In this document: positions 21,677 through 35,376 of the stretch, piece after piece
Position numbering within the stretch: the stretch's first letter is position 1
Layout: every line of letters starts with the position of its first letter
NCBI RefSeq assembly: GCF_040115645.1
Contig: NW_027096015.1
Location: forward strand, 1,106,568-1,170,567
Direction: 5' to 3'
DNA length: 64,000 bases
Source of the DNA: Euwallacea fornicatus
Lineage: Eukaryota > Arthropoda > Insecta > Coleoptera > Curculionidae
The notes under the pieces: generated by a model
What the model was told of the DNA's origin: nothing
Seen by the model: only the letters and a program-made list of their open reading frames with translations
Databases searched by the model: none
Program-made: the position numbers and the translations under genes

Positions 21677-21688
21677 ACATCATGATTG
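21676..21688 (+). repeat. Target-site duplication, right copy
   Basis: CACATCATGATTG follows the A-run directly and continues as TATCATCTTGAG, the normal monomer sequence. Identity with 16022-16034 is perfect, as expected of a recent target-primed insertion. Confidence 0.95.
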
Positions 21689-24600
21689 TATCATCTTGAG
21701 TTTCCACGAAAAATAGTACTTTATGAGCTCAAACATACAAGTTTTGTGACTTTTCACACTTTGAAGCTCGATAACTTCGGTCAATGAGGACCAAATTTCT
21801 TAATCAAAGACTCAAATGAACCATCTCGACGAGATCTTTAACATAATGATACACATCATGATTGTATCATCTTGAGTTTCCACGAAAAATAGTACTTTAT
21901 GAGCTCAAACATACAAGTTTTGTGACTTTTCACACTTTGAAGCTCGATAACTTCGGTCAATGAGGACCAAATTTCTTAATTAAAGACTCAAATGAACCAT
22001 CTCGACGAGATCTTTAACATGACGTAACACATCATGATTGTATCATCTTGAGTTTCAAAGAAAAATAGTACTTTATGAGCTCAAACATACAAGTTTTGTG
22101 ACTTTTCACACTTTGAAGCTCTATAACTTCGGTCAATGAGGACCAAATTTCTTAATCAAAGACTCAAATGAACCATCTCGACGAGATCTTTAACATAATG
22201 ATACACATCATGATTGTATCGTCTTGAGTTTCCACGAAAAATAGTACTTAATCAGCTCAAACATACAAGTTTTGTGACTTTTCACACTTTGAAGCTCGAT
22301 AACTTCGGTCAATGAGGACCAAATTTCTTAATCAAAGACTCAAATGAACCATCTCGACGAGATCTTTAACATAATGATACATATCATGATTGTATCATCT
22401 TGAGTTTCCACGAAAAATAGTACTTTATGAGCTCAAACATAAAATTTTTGTGACTTTTCACATGTTGAAGCTCGATAACTTCGGTCAATGAGGACCAAAT
22501 TTCTTAATCAAATACTCAAATGAACCATCTCGACGAGATTTTTAACATGACGTTACACATCATGATTGTATCTTCTTGAGTTTCAAAGAAAAATAGTACT
22601 TAATGAGCTCAAACTTACAAGTTTTGTGACTTTTCACATGTTGAAGCAAGATAACTTCGGTCAATGAGGACCAAATTTCTTAATCAAAGACTCAAATGAA
22701 CTATCTCGACGAGATCTTTAACATGACGTAACACATCATGATTGTATCATCTTGAGTTTCAAAGAAAAATAGTACTTTATGAGCTCAAACATACAAGTTT
22801 TGTGACTTTTCACACTTTGAAGCTCGATAACTTCGGTCAATGAGGACCAAATTTCTTAATCAAAGACTCAAATGAACCATCTCGACGAGATCTTTAACAT
22901 AATGATACACATCATGATTGTATCATCTTGAGTTTCCACGAAAAATAGTACTTTATGAGCTCAAACATACAAGTTTTGTGACTTTTCACACTTTGAAGCT
23001 CGATAACTTCGGTCAATGAGGACCAAATTTCTTAATTGAAGACTCAAATGAACCATCTCGACGAGATCTTTAACATGACGTAACACATCATGATTGTATC
23101 ATCTTGAGTTTCAAAGAAAAATAGTACTTTATGAGCTCAAACATACAAGTTTTGTGACTTTTCACACTTTGAAGCTCTATAACTTCGGTCAATGAGGACC
23201 AAATTTCTTAATCAAAGACTCAAATGAACCATCTCGACGAGATCTTTAACATAATGATACACATCATGATTGTATCATCTTGAGTTTCCACGAAAAATAG
23301 TACTTTATGAGCTCAAACATACAAGTTTTGTGACTTTTCACACTTTGAAGCTCTATAACTTCGGTCAATGAGGACCAAATTTCTTAATCAAAGACTCAAA
23401 TGAACCATCTCGACGAGATCTTTAACATAATGATACATATCATGATTGTATCATCTTGAGTTTCCACGAAAAATAGTACTTTATGAGCTCAAACATAAAA
23501 TTTTTGTGACTTTTCACATGTTGAAGCTCGATAACTTCGGTCAATGAGGACCAAATTTCTTAATCAAATACTCAAATGAACCATCTCGACGAGATCTTTA
23601 ACATGACGTTACACATCATGATTGTATCTTCTTGAGTTTCAAAGAAAAATAGTACTTAATGAGCTCAAACATACAAGTTTTGTGACTTTTCACATTTTGA
23701 AGCTCGATAACTTCGGTCAATGAGGACCAAATTTCTTAATCAAAGACTCAAATGAACCATCTCGACGAGATCTTTAACATAATGATACACATCATGATTG
23801 TATCATCTTGAGTTTCCACGAAAAATAGTACTTAATCAGCTCAAACATACAAGTTTTGTGACTTTTCACATTTTGAAGCTCGATAACTTCGGTCAATGAG
23901 GACCAAATTTCTTAATCAAAGACTCAAATGAACCATCTCGACGAGATCTTTAACATAATGATACACATCATGATTGTATCATCTTGAGTTTCCACGAAAA
24001 ATAGTACTTTATGAGCTCAAACATAAAATTTTTGTGACTTTTCACACTTTGAAGCTCGATAACTTCGGTCAATGAGGACCAAATTTCTTAATTAAAGACT
24101 CAAATGAACCATCTCGACGAGATCTTTAACATGACGTAACACATCATGATTGTATCATCTTGAGTTTCAAAGAAAAATAGTACTTTATGAGCTCAAACAT
24201 ACAAGTTTTGTGACTTTTCACACTTTGAAGCTCTATAACTTCGGTCAATGAGGACCAAATTTCTTAATCAAAGACTCAAATGAACCATCTCGACGAGATC
24301 TTTAACATAATGATACACATCATGATTGTATCATCTTGGGTTTCCACGAAAAATAGTACTTAATCAGCTCAAACATACAAGTTTTGTGACTTTTCACATG
24401 TTGAAGCAAGATAACTTCGGTCAATGAGGACCAAATTTCTTAATCAAAGACTCAAATGAACCATCTCGACGAGATCTTTAACATGACGTAACACATCATG
24501 ATTGTATCATCTTGAGTTTCAAAGAAAAATAGTACTTTATGAGCTCAAACATAAAATTTTTGTGACTTTTCACATTTTGAAGCTCGATAACTTCGGTCAA

Positions 24601-24866
24601 TGAGGACCAAATTTCTTAATCAAAGACTCAAATGAACCATCTCGACGAGATCTTTAACATGACGTAACACATCATGATTGTATCATCTTGAGTTTCAAAG
24701 AAAAATAGTACTTTATGAGCTCAAACATACAATTTTTGTGACTTTTCACACTTTGAAGCTCGATAACTTCGGTCAATGAGGACCAAATTTCTTAATCAAA
24801 GACTCAAATGAACCATCTCGACGAGATCTTTAACATGACGTAACACATCATGATTGTATCTTCTTG

Positions 24867-24890
24867 AGTTTCAAAGAAAAAAGTACTTAA
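24867..24890 (+). repeat. 175-bp monomer with shared T deletion (eight copies)
   Basis: GAAAAATAGTAC has lost its T to become GAAAAAAGTAC. The same allele occurs near 24880, 26815, 28046, 48286, 55677, 56907, 58668 and 59899. It is always on a TATCTTC...TTTCAAAG...CTTAATGAG background, so it looks like one mutation spread by amplification. The similar run near 63768 is a T-to-A substitution without length change. Confidence 0.9.
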
Positions 24891-27800
24891 TGAGCTCAAA
24901 CATACAAGTTTTGTGACTTTTCACATTTTGAAGCTCGATAACTTCGGTCAATGAGGACCAAATTTCTTAATCAAAGACTCAAATGAACCATCTCAACGAG
25001 ATCTTTTACATAATGATACACATCATGATTGTATCTTCTTGAGTTTCAAAGAAAAATAGTACTTAATGAGCTCAAACATACAAGTTTTGTGACTTTTCAC
25101 ATTTTGAAGCTCGATAACTTCGGTCAATGAGGACCAAATTTCTTAATCAAAGACTCAAATGAACCATCTCGACGAGATCTTTAACATAATGATACACATC
25201 ATGATTGTATCATCTTGAGTTTCCACGAAAAATAGTACTTAATCAGCTCAAACATACAAGTTTTGTGACTTTTCACATTTTGAAGCTCGATAACTTCGGT
25301 CAATGAGGACCAAATTTCTTAATCAAAGACTCAAATGAACCATCTCGACGAGATCTTTAACATAATGATACATATCATGATTGTATCATCTTGAGTTTCC
25401 ACGAAAAATAGTACTTTATGAGCTCAAACATAAAATTTTTGTGACTTTTCACATGTTGAAGCTCGATAACTTCGGTCAATGAGGACCAAATTTCTTAATC
25501 AAATACTCAAATGAACCATCTCGACGAGATCTTTAACATGACGTTACACATCATGATTGTATCTTCTTGAGTTTCAAAGAAAAATAGTACTTAATGAGCT
25601 CAAACATACAAGTTTTGTGACTTTTCACATGTTGAAGCTCGATAACTTCGGTCAATGAGGACCAAATTTCTTAATCAAAGACTCAAATGAACCATCTCGA
25701 CGAGATCTTTAACATAATGATACACATCATGATTGTATCATCTTGAGTTTCCACGAAAAATAGTACTTAATCAGCTCAAACATACAAGTTTTGTGACTTT
25801 TCACACTTTGAAGCTCGATAACTTCGGTCAATGAGGACCAAATTTCTTAATCAAATACTCAAATGAACCATCTCGACGAGATCTTTAACATGACGTTACA
25901 CATCATGATTGTATCTTCTTGAGTTTCAAAGAAAAATAGTACTTAATGAGCTCAAACATACAATTTTTGTGACTTTTCACATGTTGAAGCTCGATAACTT
26001 CGGTCAATGAGGACCAAATTTCTTAATCAAAGACTCAAATGAACCATCTCGACGAGATCTTTAACATGACGTAACACATCATGATTGTATCATCTTGAGT
26101 TTCCACGAAAAATAGTACTTTATGAGCTCAAACATACAAGTTTTGTGACTTTTCACACTTTGAAGCTCGATAACTTCGGTCAATGAGGACCAAATTTCTT
26201 AATCAAAGACTCAAATGAACCATCTCGACGAGATCTTTAACATAATGATACACATCATGATTGTATCATCTTGAGTTTCCACGAAAAATAGTACTTTATG
26301 AGCTCAAACATACAAGTTTTGTGACTTTTCACACTTTGAAGCTCGATAACTTCGGTCAATGAGGACCAAATTTCTTAATTAAAGACTCAAATGAACCATC
26401 TCGACGAGATCTTTAACATGACGTAACACATCATGATTGTATCATCTTGAGTTTCAAAGAAAAATAGTACTTTATGAGCTCAAACATACAAGTTTTGTGA
26501 CTTTTCACACTTTGAAGCTCTATAACTTCGGTCAATGAGGACCAAATTTCTTAATCAAAGACTCAAATGAACCATCTCGACGAGATCTTTAACATAATGA
26601 TACACATCATGATTGTATCATCTTGGGTTTCCACGAAAAATAGTACTTAATCAGCTCAAACATACAATTTTTGTGACTTTTCACACTTTGAAGCTCGATA
26701 ACTTCGGTCAATGAGGACCAAATTTCTTAATCAAAGACTCAAATGAACCATCTCGACGAGATCTTTAACATGACGTAACACATCATGATTGTATCTTCTT
26801 GAGTTTCAAAGAAAAAAGTACTTAATGAGCTCAAACATACAAGTTTTGTGACTTTTCACATTTTGAAGCTCGATAACTTCGGTCAATGAGGACCAAATTT
26901 CTTAATCAAAGACTCAAATGAACCATCTCAACGAGATCTTTTACATAATGATACACATCATGATTGTATCTTCTTGAGTTTCAAAGAAAAATAGTACTTA
27001 ATGAGCTCAAACATACAAGTTTTGTGACTTTTCACATTTTGAAGCTCGATAACTTCGGTCAATGAGGACCAAATTTCTTAATCAAAGACTCAAATGAACC
27101 ATCTCGACGAGATCTTTAACATAATGATACACATCATGATTGTATCATCTTGAGTTTCCACGAAAAATAGTACTTTATGAGCTCAAACATAAAATTTTTG
27201 TGACTTTTCACACTTTGAAGCTCGATAACTTCGGTCAATGAGGACCAAATTTCTTAATTAAAGACTCAAATGAACCATCTCGACGAGATCTTTAACATGA
27301 CGTAACACATCATGATTGTATCATCTTGAGTTTCAAAGAAAAATAGTACTTTATGAGCTCAAACATACAAGTTTTGTGACTTTTCACACTTTGAAGCTCT
27401 ATAACTTCGGTCAATGAGGACCAAATTTCTTAATCAAAGACTCAAATGAACCATCTCGACGAGATCTTTAACATAATGATACACATCATGATTGTATCAT
27501 CTTGGGTTTCCACGAAAAATAGTACTTAATCAGCTCAAACATACAAGTTTTGTGACTTTTCACATGTTGAAGCAAGATAACTTCGGTCAATGAGGACCAA
27601 ATTTCTTAATCAAAGACTCAAATGAACCATCTCGACGAGATCTTTAACATGACGTAACACATCATGATTGTATCATCTTGAGTTTCAAAGAAAAATAGTA
27701 CTTTATGAGCTCAAACATAAAATTTTTGTGACTTTTCACATTTTGAAGCTCGATAACTTCGGTCAATGAGGACCAAATTTCTTAATCAAAGACTCAAATG

Positions 27801-30103
27801 AACCATCTCGACGAGATCTTTAACATGACGTAACACATCATGATTGTATCATCTTGAGTTTCAAAGAAAAATAGTACTTTATGAGCTCAAACATACAATT
27901 TTTGTGACTTTTCACACTTTGAAGCTCGATAACTTCGGTCAATGAGGACCAAATTTCTTAATCAAAGACTCAAATGAACCATCTCGACGAGATCTTTAAC
28001 ATGACGTAACACATCATGATTGTATCTTCTTGAGTTTCAAAGAAAAAAGTACTTAATGAGCTCAAACATACAAGTTTTGTGACTTTTCACATTTTGAAGC
28101 TCGATAACTTCGGTCAATGAGGACCAAATTTCTTAATCAAAGACTCAAATGAACCATCTCAACGAGATCTTTTACATAATGATACACATCATGATTGTAT
28201 CTTCTTGAGTTTCAAAGAAAAATAGTACTTAATGAGCTCAAACATACAAGTTTTGTGACTTTTCACATTTTGAAGCTCGATAACTTCGGTCAATGAGGAC
28301 CAAATTTCTTAATCAAAGACTCAAATGAACCATCTCGACGAGATCTTTAACATAATGATACACATCATGATTGTATCATCTTGAGTTTCCACGAAAAATA
28401 GTACTTAATCAGCTCAAACATACAAGTTTTGTGACTTTTCACATTTTGAAGCTCGATAACTTCGGTCAATGAGGACCAAATTTCTTAATCAAAGACTCAA
28501 ATGAACCATCTCGACGAGATCTTTAACATAATGATACATATCATGATTGTATCATCTTGAGTTTCCACGAAAAATAGTACTTTATGAGCTCAAACATAAA
28601 ATTTTTGTGACTTTTCACATGTTGAAGCTCGATAACTTCGGTCAATGAGGACCAAATTTCTTAATCAAATACTCAAATGAACCATCTCGACGAGATCTTT
28701 AACATGACGTTACACATCATGATTGTATCTTCTTGAGTTTCAAAGAAAAATAGTACTTAATGAGCTCAAACATACAAGTTTTGTGACTTTTCACATGTTG
28801 AAGCTCGATAACTTCGGTCAATGAGGACCAAATTTCTTAATCAAAGACTCAAATGAACCATCTCGACGAGATCTTTAACATAATGATACACATCATGATT
28901 GTATCATCTTGAGTTTCCACGAAAAATAGTACTTAATCAGCTCAAACATACAAGTTTTGTGACTTTTCACACTTTGAAGCTCGATAACTTCGGTCAATGA
29001 GGACCAAATTTCTTAATCAAATACTCAAATGAACCATCTCGACGAGATCTTTAACATGACGTTACACATCATGATTGTATCTTCTTGAGTTTCAAAGAAA
29101 AATAGTACTTAATGAGCTCAAACATACAATTTTTGTGACTTTTCACATGTTGAAGCTCGATAACTTCGGTCAATGAGGACCAAATTTCTTAATCAAAGAC
29201 TCAAATGAACCATCTCGACGAGATCTTTAACATGACGTAACACATCATGATTGTATCATCTTGAGTTTCCACGAAAAATAGTACTTTATGAGCTCAAACA
29301 TACAAGTTTTGTGACTTTTCACACTTTGAAGCTCTATAACTTCGGTCAATGAGGACCAAATTTCTTAATCAAAGACTCAAATGAACCATCTCGACGAGAT
29401 CTTTAACATAATGATACACATCATGATTGTATCATCTTGGGTTTCCACGAAAAATAGTACTTAATCAGCTCAAACATACAATTTTTGTGACTTTTCACAC
29501 TTTGAAGCTCGATAACTTCGGTCAATGAGGACCAAATTTCTTAATCAAAGACTCAAATGAACCATCTCGACGAGATCTTTAACATGACGTAACACATCAT
29601 GATTGTATCTTCTTGAGTTTCAAAGAAAAATAGTACTTAATGAGCTCAAACATACAAGTTTTGTGACTTTTCACATTTTGAAGCTCGATAACTTCGGTCA
29701 ATGAGGACCAAATTTCTTAATCAAAGACTCAAATGAACCATCTCGACGAGATCTTTAACATAATGATACACATCATGATTGTATCATCTTGAGTTTCCAC
29801 GAAAAATAGTACTTAATCAGCTCAAACATACAAGTTTTGTGACTTTTCACATTTTGAAGCTCGATAACTTCGGTCAATGAGGACCAAATTTCTTAATCAA
29901 AGACTCAAATGAACCATCTCGACGAGATCTTTAACATAATGATACATATCATGATTGTATCATCTTGAGTTTCCACGAAAAATAGTACTTTATGAGCTCA
30001 AACATAAAATTTTTGTGACTTTTCACATGTTGAAGCTCGATAACTTCGGTCAATGAGGACCAAATTTCTTAATCAAATACTCAAATGAACCATCTCGACG
30101 AGA

Positions 30104-33100
30104 TCTTTAACATGACGTTACACATCATGATTGTATCTTCTTGAGTTTCAAAGAAAAATAGTACTTAATGAGCTCAAACATACAAGTTTTGTGACTTTTC
30201 ACATGTTGAAGCTCGATAACTTCGGTCAATGAGGACCAAATTTCTTAATCAAAGACTCAAATGAACCATCTCGACGAGATCTTTAACATAATGATACACA
30301 TCATGATTGTATCATCTTGAGTTTCCACGAAAAATAGTACTTAATCAGCTCAAACATACAAGTTTTGTGACTTTTCACACTTTGAAGCTCGATAACTTCG
30401 GTCAATGAGGACCAAATTTCTTAATCAAATACTCAAATGAACCATCTCGACGAGATCTTTAACATGACGTTACACATCATGATTGTATCTTCTTGAGTTT
30501 CAAAGAAAAATAGTACTTAATGAGCTCAAACATACAATTTTTGTGACTTTTCACATGTTGAAGCTCGATAACTTCGGTCAATGAGGACCAAATTTCTTAA
30601 TCAAAGACTCAAATGAACCATCTCGACGAGATCTTTAACATGACGTAACACATCATGATTGTATCATCTTGAGTTTCCACGAAAAATAGTACTTTATGAG
30701 CTCAAACATACAAGTTTTGTGACTTTTCACACTTTGAAGCTCGATAACTTCGGTCAATGAGGACCAAATTTCTTAATCAAAGACTCAAATGAACCATCTC
30801 GACGAGATCTTTAACATAATGATACACATCATGATTGTATCATCTTGAGTTTCCACGAAAAATAGTACTTTATGAGCTCAAACATACAAGTTTTGTGACT
30901 TTTCACACTTTGAAGCTCGATAACTTCGGTCAATGAGGACCAAATTTCTTAATTAAAGACTCAAATGAACCATCTCGACGAGATCTTTAACATGACGTAA
31001 CACATCATGATTGTATCATCTTGAGTTTCAAAGAAAAATAGTACTTTATGAGCTCAAACATACAAGTTTTGTGACTTTTCACACTTTGAAGCTCTATAAC
31101 TTCGGTCAATGAGGACCAAATTTCTTAATCAAAGACTCAAATGAACCATCTCGACGAGATCTTTAACATAATGATACACATCATGATTGTATCATCTTGG
31201 GTTTCCACGAAAAATAGTACTTAATCAGCTCAAACATACAAGTTTTGTGACTTTTCACATGTTGAAGCAAGATAACTTCGGTCAATGAGGACCAAATTTC
31301 TTAATCAAAGACTCAAATGAACCATCTCGACGAGATCTTTAACATGACGTAACACATCATGATTGTATCATCTTGAGTTTCAAAGAAAAATAGTACTTTA
31401 TGAGCTCAAACATAAAATTTTTGTGACTTTTCACATTTTGAAGCTCGATAACTTCGGTCAATGAGGACCAAATTTCTTAATCAAAGACTCAAATGAACCA
31501 TCTCGACGAGATCTTTAACATGACGTAACACATCATGATTGTATCATCTTGAGTTTCAAAGAAAAATAGTACTTTATGAGCTCAAACATACAATTTTTGT
31601 GACTTTTCACACTTTGAAGCTCGATAACTTCGGTCAATGAGGACCAACTTTCTTAATCAAAGACTCAAATGAACCATCTCGACGAGATCTTTAACATGAC
31701 GTAACACATCATGATTGTATCATCTTGAGTTTCAAAGAAAAATAGTACTTTATGAGCTCAAACATACAATTTTTGTGACTTTTCACATGTTGAAGCTCGA
31801 TAACTTCGGTCAATGAGGACCAAATTTCTTAATCAAAGACTCAAATGAACCATCTCGTCGAGATTTTTAACATGACGTTACACATCATGATTGTATCTTC
31901 TTGAGTTTCAAAGAAAAATAGTACTTAATGAGCTCAAACATACAAGTTTTGTGACTTTTCACATTTTGAAGCTCGATAACTTCGGTCAATGAGGACCAAA
32001 TTTCTTAATCAAAGACTCAAATGAACCATCTCGACGAGATCTTTAACATAATGATACACATCATGATTGTATCATCTTGAGTTTCCACGAAAAATAGTAC
32101 TTTATGAGCTCAAACATAAAATTTTTGTGACTTTTCACATGTTGAAGCTCGATAACTTCGGTCAATGAGGACCAAATTTCTTAATCAAAGACTCAAATGA
32201 ACCATCTCGACGAGATCTTTAACATAATGATACATATCATGATTGTATCATCTTGAGTTTCCACGAAAAATAGTACTTTATGAGCTCAAACATAAAATTT
32301 TTGTGACTTTTCACATGTTGAAGCTCGATAACTTCGGTCAATGAGGACCAAATTTCTTAATCAAAGACTCAAATGAACCATCTCGACGAGATCTTTAACA
32401 TGACGTAACACATCATGATTGTATCATCTTGAGTTTCAAAGAAAAATAGTACTTTATGAGCTCAAACATACAATTTTTGTGACTTTTCACATGTTGAAGC
32501 TCGATAACTTCGGTCAATGAGGACCAAATTTCTTAATCAAAGACTCAAATGAACCATCTCGACGAGATCTTTAACATGACGTAACACATCATGATTGTAT
32601 CATCTTGAGTTTCCACGAAAAATAGTACTTTATGAGCTCAAACATACAAGTTTTGTGACTTTTCACATGTTGAAGCAAGATAACTTCGGTCAATGAGGAC
32701 CAAATTTCTTAATCAAAGACTCAAATGAACCATCTCGAAGAGATTTTTAACATGACGTAACACATCATGATTGTATCATCTTGAGTTTCAAAGAAAAATA
32801 GTACTTTATGAGCTCAAACATACAAGTTTTGTGACTTTTCACACTTTGAAGCTCGATAACTTCGGTCAATGAGGACCAAATTTCTTAATCAAAGACTCAA
32901 ATGAACCATCTCGACGAGATCTTTAACATGACGTAACACATCATGATTGTATCATCTTGAGTTTCAAAGAAAAATAGTACTTTATGAGCTCAAACATACA
33001 ATTTTTGTGACTTTTCACATGTTGAAGCTCGATAACTTCGGTCGATGAGGACCAAATTTCTTAATCAAAGACTCAAATGAACCATCTCGTCGAGATTTTT

Positions 33101-35376
33101 AACATGACGTTACACATCATGATTGTATCTTCTTGAGTTTCAAAGAAAAATAGTACTTAATGAGCTCAAACATACAAGTTTTGTGACTTTTCACATTTTG
33201 AAGCTCGATAACTTCGGTCAATGAGGACCAAATTTCTTAATCAAAGACTCAAATGAACCATCTCGACGAGATCTTTAACATAATGATACACATCATGATT
33301 GTATCATCTTGAGTTTCCACGAAAAATAGTACTTTATGAGCTCAAACATAAAATTTTTGTGACTTTTCACATGTTGAAGCTCGATAACTTCGGTCAATGA
33401 GGACCAAATTTCTTAATCAAAGACTCAAATGAACCATCTCGACGAGATCTTTAACATAATGATACACATCATGATTGTATCATCTTGAGTTTCCACGAAA
33501 AATAGTACTTTATGAGCTCAAACATAAAATTTTTGTGACTTTTCACATGTTGAAGCTCGATAACTTCGGTCAATGAGGACCAAATTTCTTAATCAAATAC
33601 TCAAATGAACCATCTCGACGAGATTTTTAACATGACGTTACACATCATGATTGTATCTTCTTGAGTTTCAAAGAAAAATAGTACTTAATGAGCTCAAACA
33701 TACAAGTTTTGTGACTTTTCACATGTTGAAGCTCGATAACTTCGGTCAATGAGGACCAAATTTCTTAATCAAAGACTCAAATGAACCATCTCGACGAGAT
33801 CTTTAACATAATGATACACATCATGATTGTATCATCTTGAGTTTCCACGAAAAATAGTACTTAATCAGCTCAAACATACAAGTTTTGTGACTTTTCACAC
33901 TTTGAAGCTCGATAACTTCGGTCAATGAGGACCAAATTTCTTAATCAAATACTCAAATGAACCATCTCGACGAGATCTTTAACATGACGTTACACATCAT
34001 GATTGTATCTTCTTGAGTTTCAAAGAAAAATAGTACTTAATGAGCTCAAACATACAATTTTTGTGACTTTTCACATGTTGAAGCTCGATAACTTCGGTCA
34101 ATGAGGACCAAATTTCTTAATCAAAGACTCAAATGAACCATCTCGACGAGATCTTTAACATGACGTAACACATCATGATTGTATCATCTTGAGTTTCCAC
34201 GAAAAATAGTACTTTATGAGCTCAAACATACAAGTTTTGTGACTTTTCACACTTTGAAGCTCGATAACTTCGGTCAATGAGGACCAAATTTCTTAATCAA
34301 AGACTCAAATGAACCATCTCGACGAGATCTTTAACATAATGATACACATCATGATTGTATCATCTTGAGTTTCCACGAAAAATAGTACTTTATGAGCTCA
34401 AACATACAAGTTTTGTGACTTTTCACACTTTGAAGCTCGATAACTTCGGTCAATGAGGACCAAATTTCTTAATTAAAGACTCAAATGAACCATCTCGACG
34501 AGATCTTTAACATGACGTAACACATCATGATTGTATCATCTTGAGTTTCAAAGAAAAATAGTACTTTATGAGCTCAAACATACAAGTTTTGTGACTTTTC
34601 ACACTTTGAAGCTCTATAACTTCGGTCAATGAGGACCAAATTTCTTAATCAAAGACTCAAATGAACCATCTCGACGAGATCTTTAACATAATGATACACA
34701 TCATGATTGTATCATCTTGGGTTTCCACGAAAAATAGTACTTAATCAGCTCAAACATACAAGTTTTGTGACTTTTCACATGTTGAAGCAAGATAACTTCG
34801 GTCAATGAGGACCAAATTTCTTAATCAAAGACTCAAATGAACCATCTCGACGAGATCTTTAACATGACGTAACACATCATGATTGTATCATCTTGAGTTT
34901 CAAAGAAAAATAGTACTTTATGAGCTCAAACATAAAATTTTTGTGACTTTTCACATTTTGAAGCTCGATAACTTCGGTCAATGAGGACCAAATTTCTTAA
35001 TCAAAGACTCAAATGAACCATCTCGACGAGATCTTTAACATGACGTAACACATCATGATTGTATCATCTTGAGTTTCAAAGAAAAATAGTACTTTATGAG
35101 CTCAAACATACAATTTTTGTGACTTTTCACACTTTGAAGCTCGATAACTTCGGTCAATGAGGACCAACTTTCTTAATCAAAGACTCAAATGAACCATCTC
35201 GACGAGATCTTTAACATGACGTAACACATCATGATTGTATCATCTTGAGTTTCAAAGAAAAATAGTACTTTATGAGCTCAAACATACAATTTTTGTGACT
35301 TTTCACATGTTGAAGCTCGATAACTTCGGTCAATGAGGACCAAATTTCTTAATCAAAGACTCAAATGAACCATCTC
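30104..35376 (+). repeat. 3,520-bp-offset duplication (20 monomers)
   Basis: About 30,104-31,856 recurs at about 33,624-35,376, offset 3,520 bp. The diagnostic variant GGACCAACTT is at 31641 and 35161. The left edge is marked by ATCTTTAA versus ATTTTTAA, and the right edge by CTCGTCG versus CTCGACG. Confidence 0.75.

Larger units (their letters stand above)
11862..22997 (+). repeat. 2,816-bp tandem duplication (16 monomers) containing the retrotransposon
   Basis: Unit A begins near 11,862 and unit B near 14,678. B is interrupted by the retrotransposon and continues after it to about 22,997. Removing the element and one target duplication (5,654 bp) makes the offset exactly 2,816. Shared markers are CTTAGGTC near 11898 and 14714, TGTAACTTTT at 12571 and 15387, and TTCTTAATTA at 13503 and 21973. 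Private substitutions include ATACTTATC near 12678 (A only) and AACATCGG near 14361 (A only). Unit A at 13,206 shows the unoccupied form of the insertion site. Confidence 0.8.

Noticed and set aside
20401..21678. Long antisense reading frame (425 codons) opposite ORF2
   Set aside because: It begins in the complement of the poly(A) tail (a run of Phe) and lies fully antisense to the RT and C-terminal domains. It shows no recognisable motif. It is a shadow of the coding strand.
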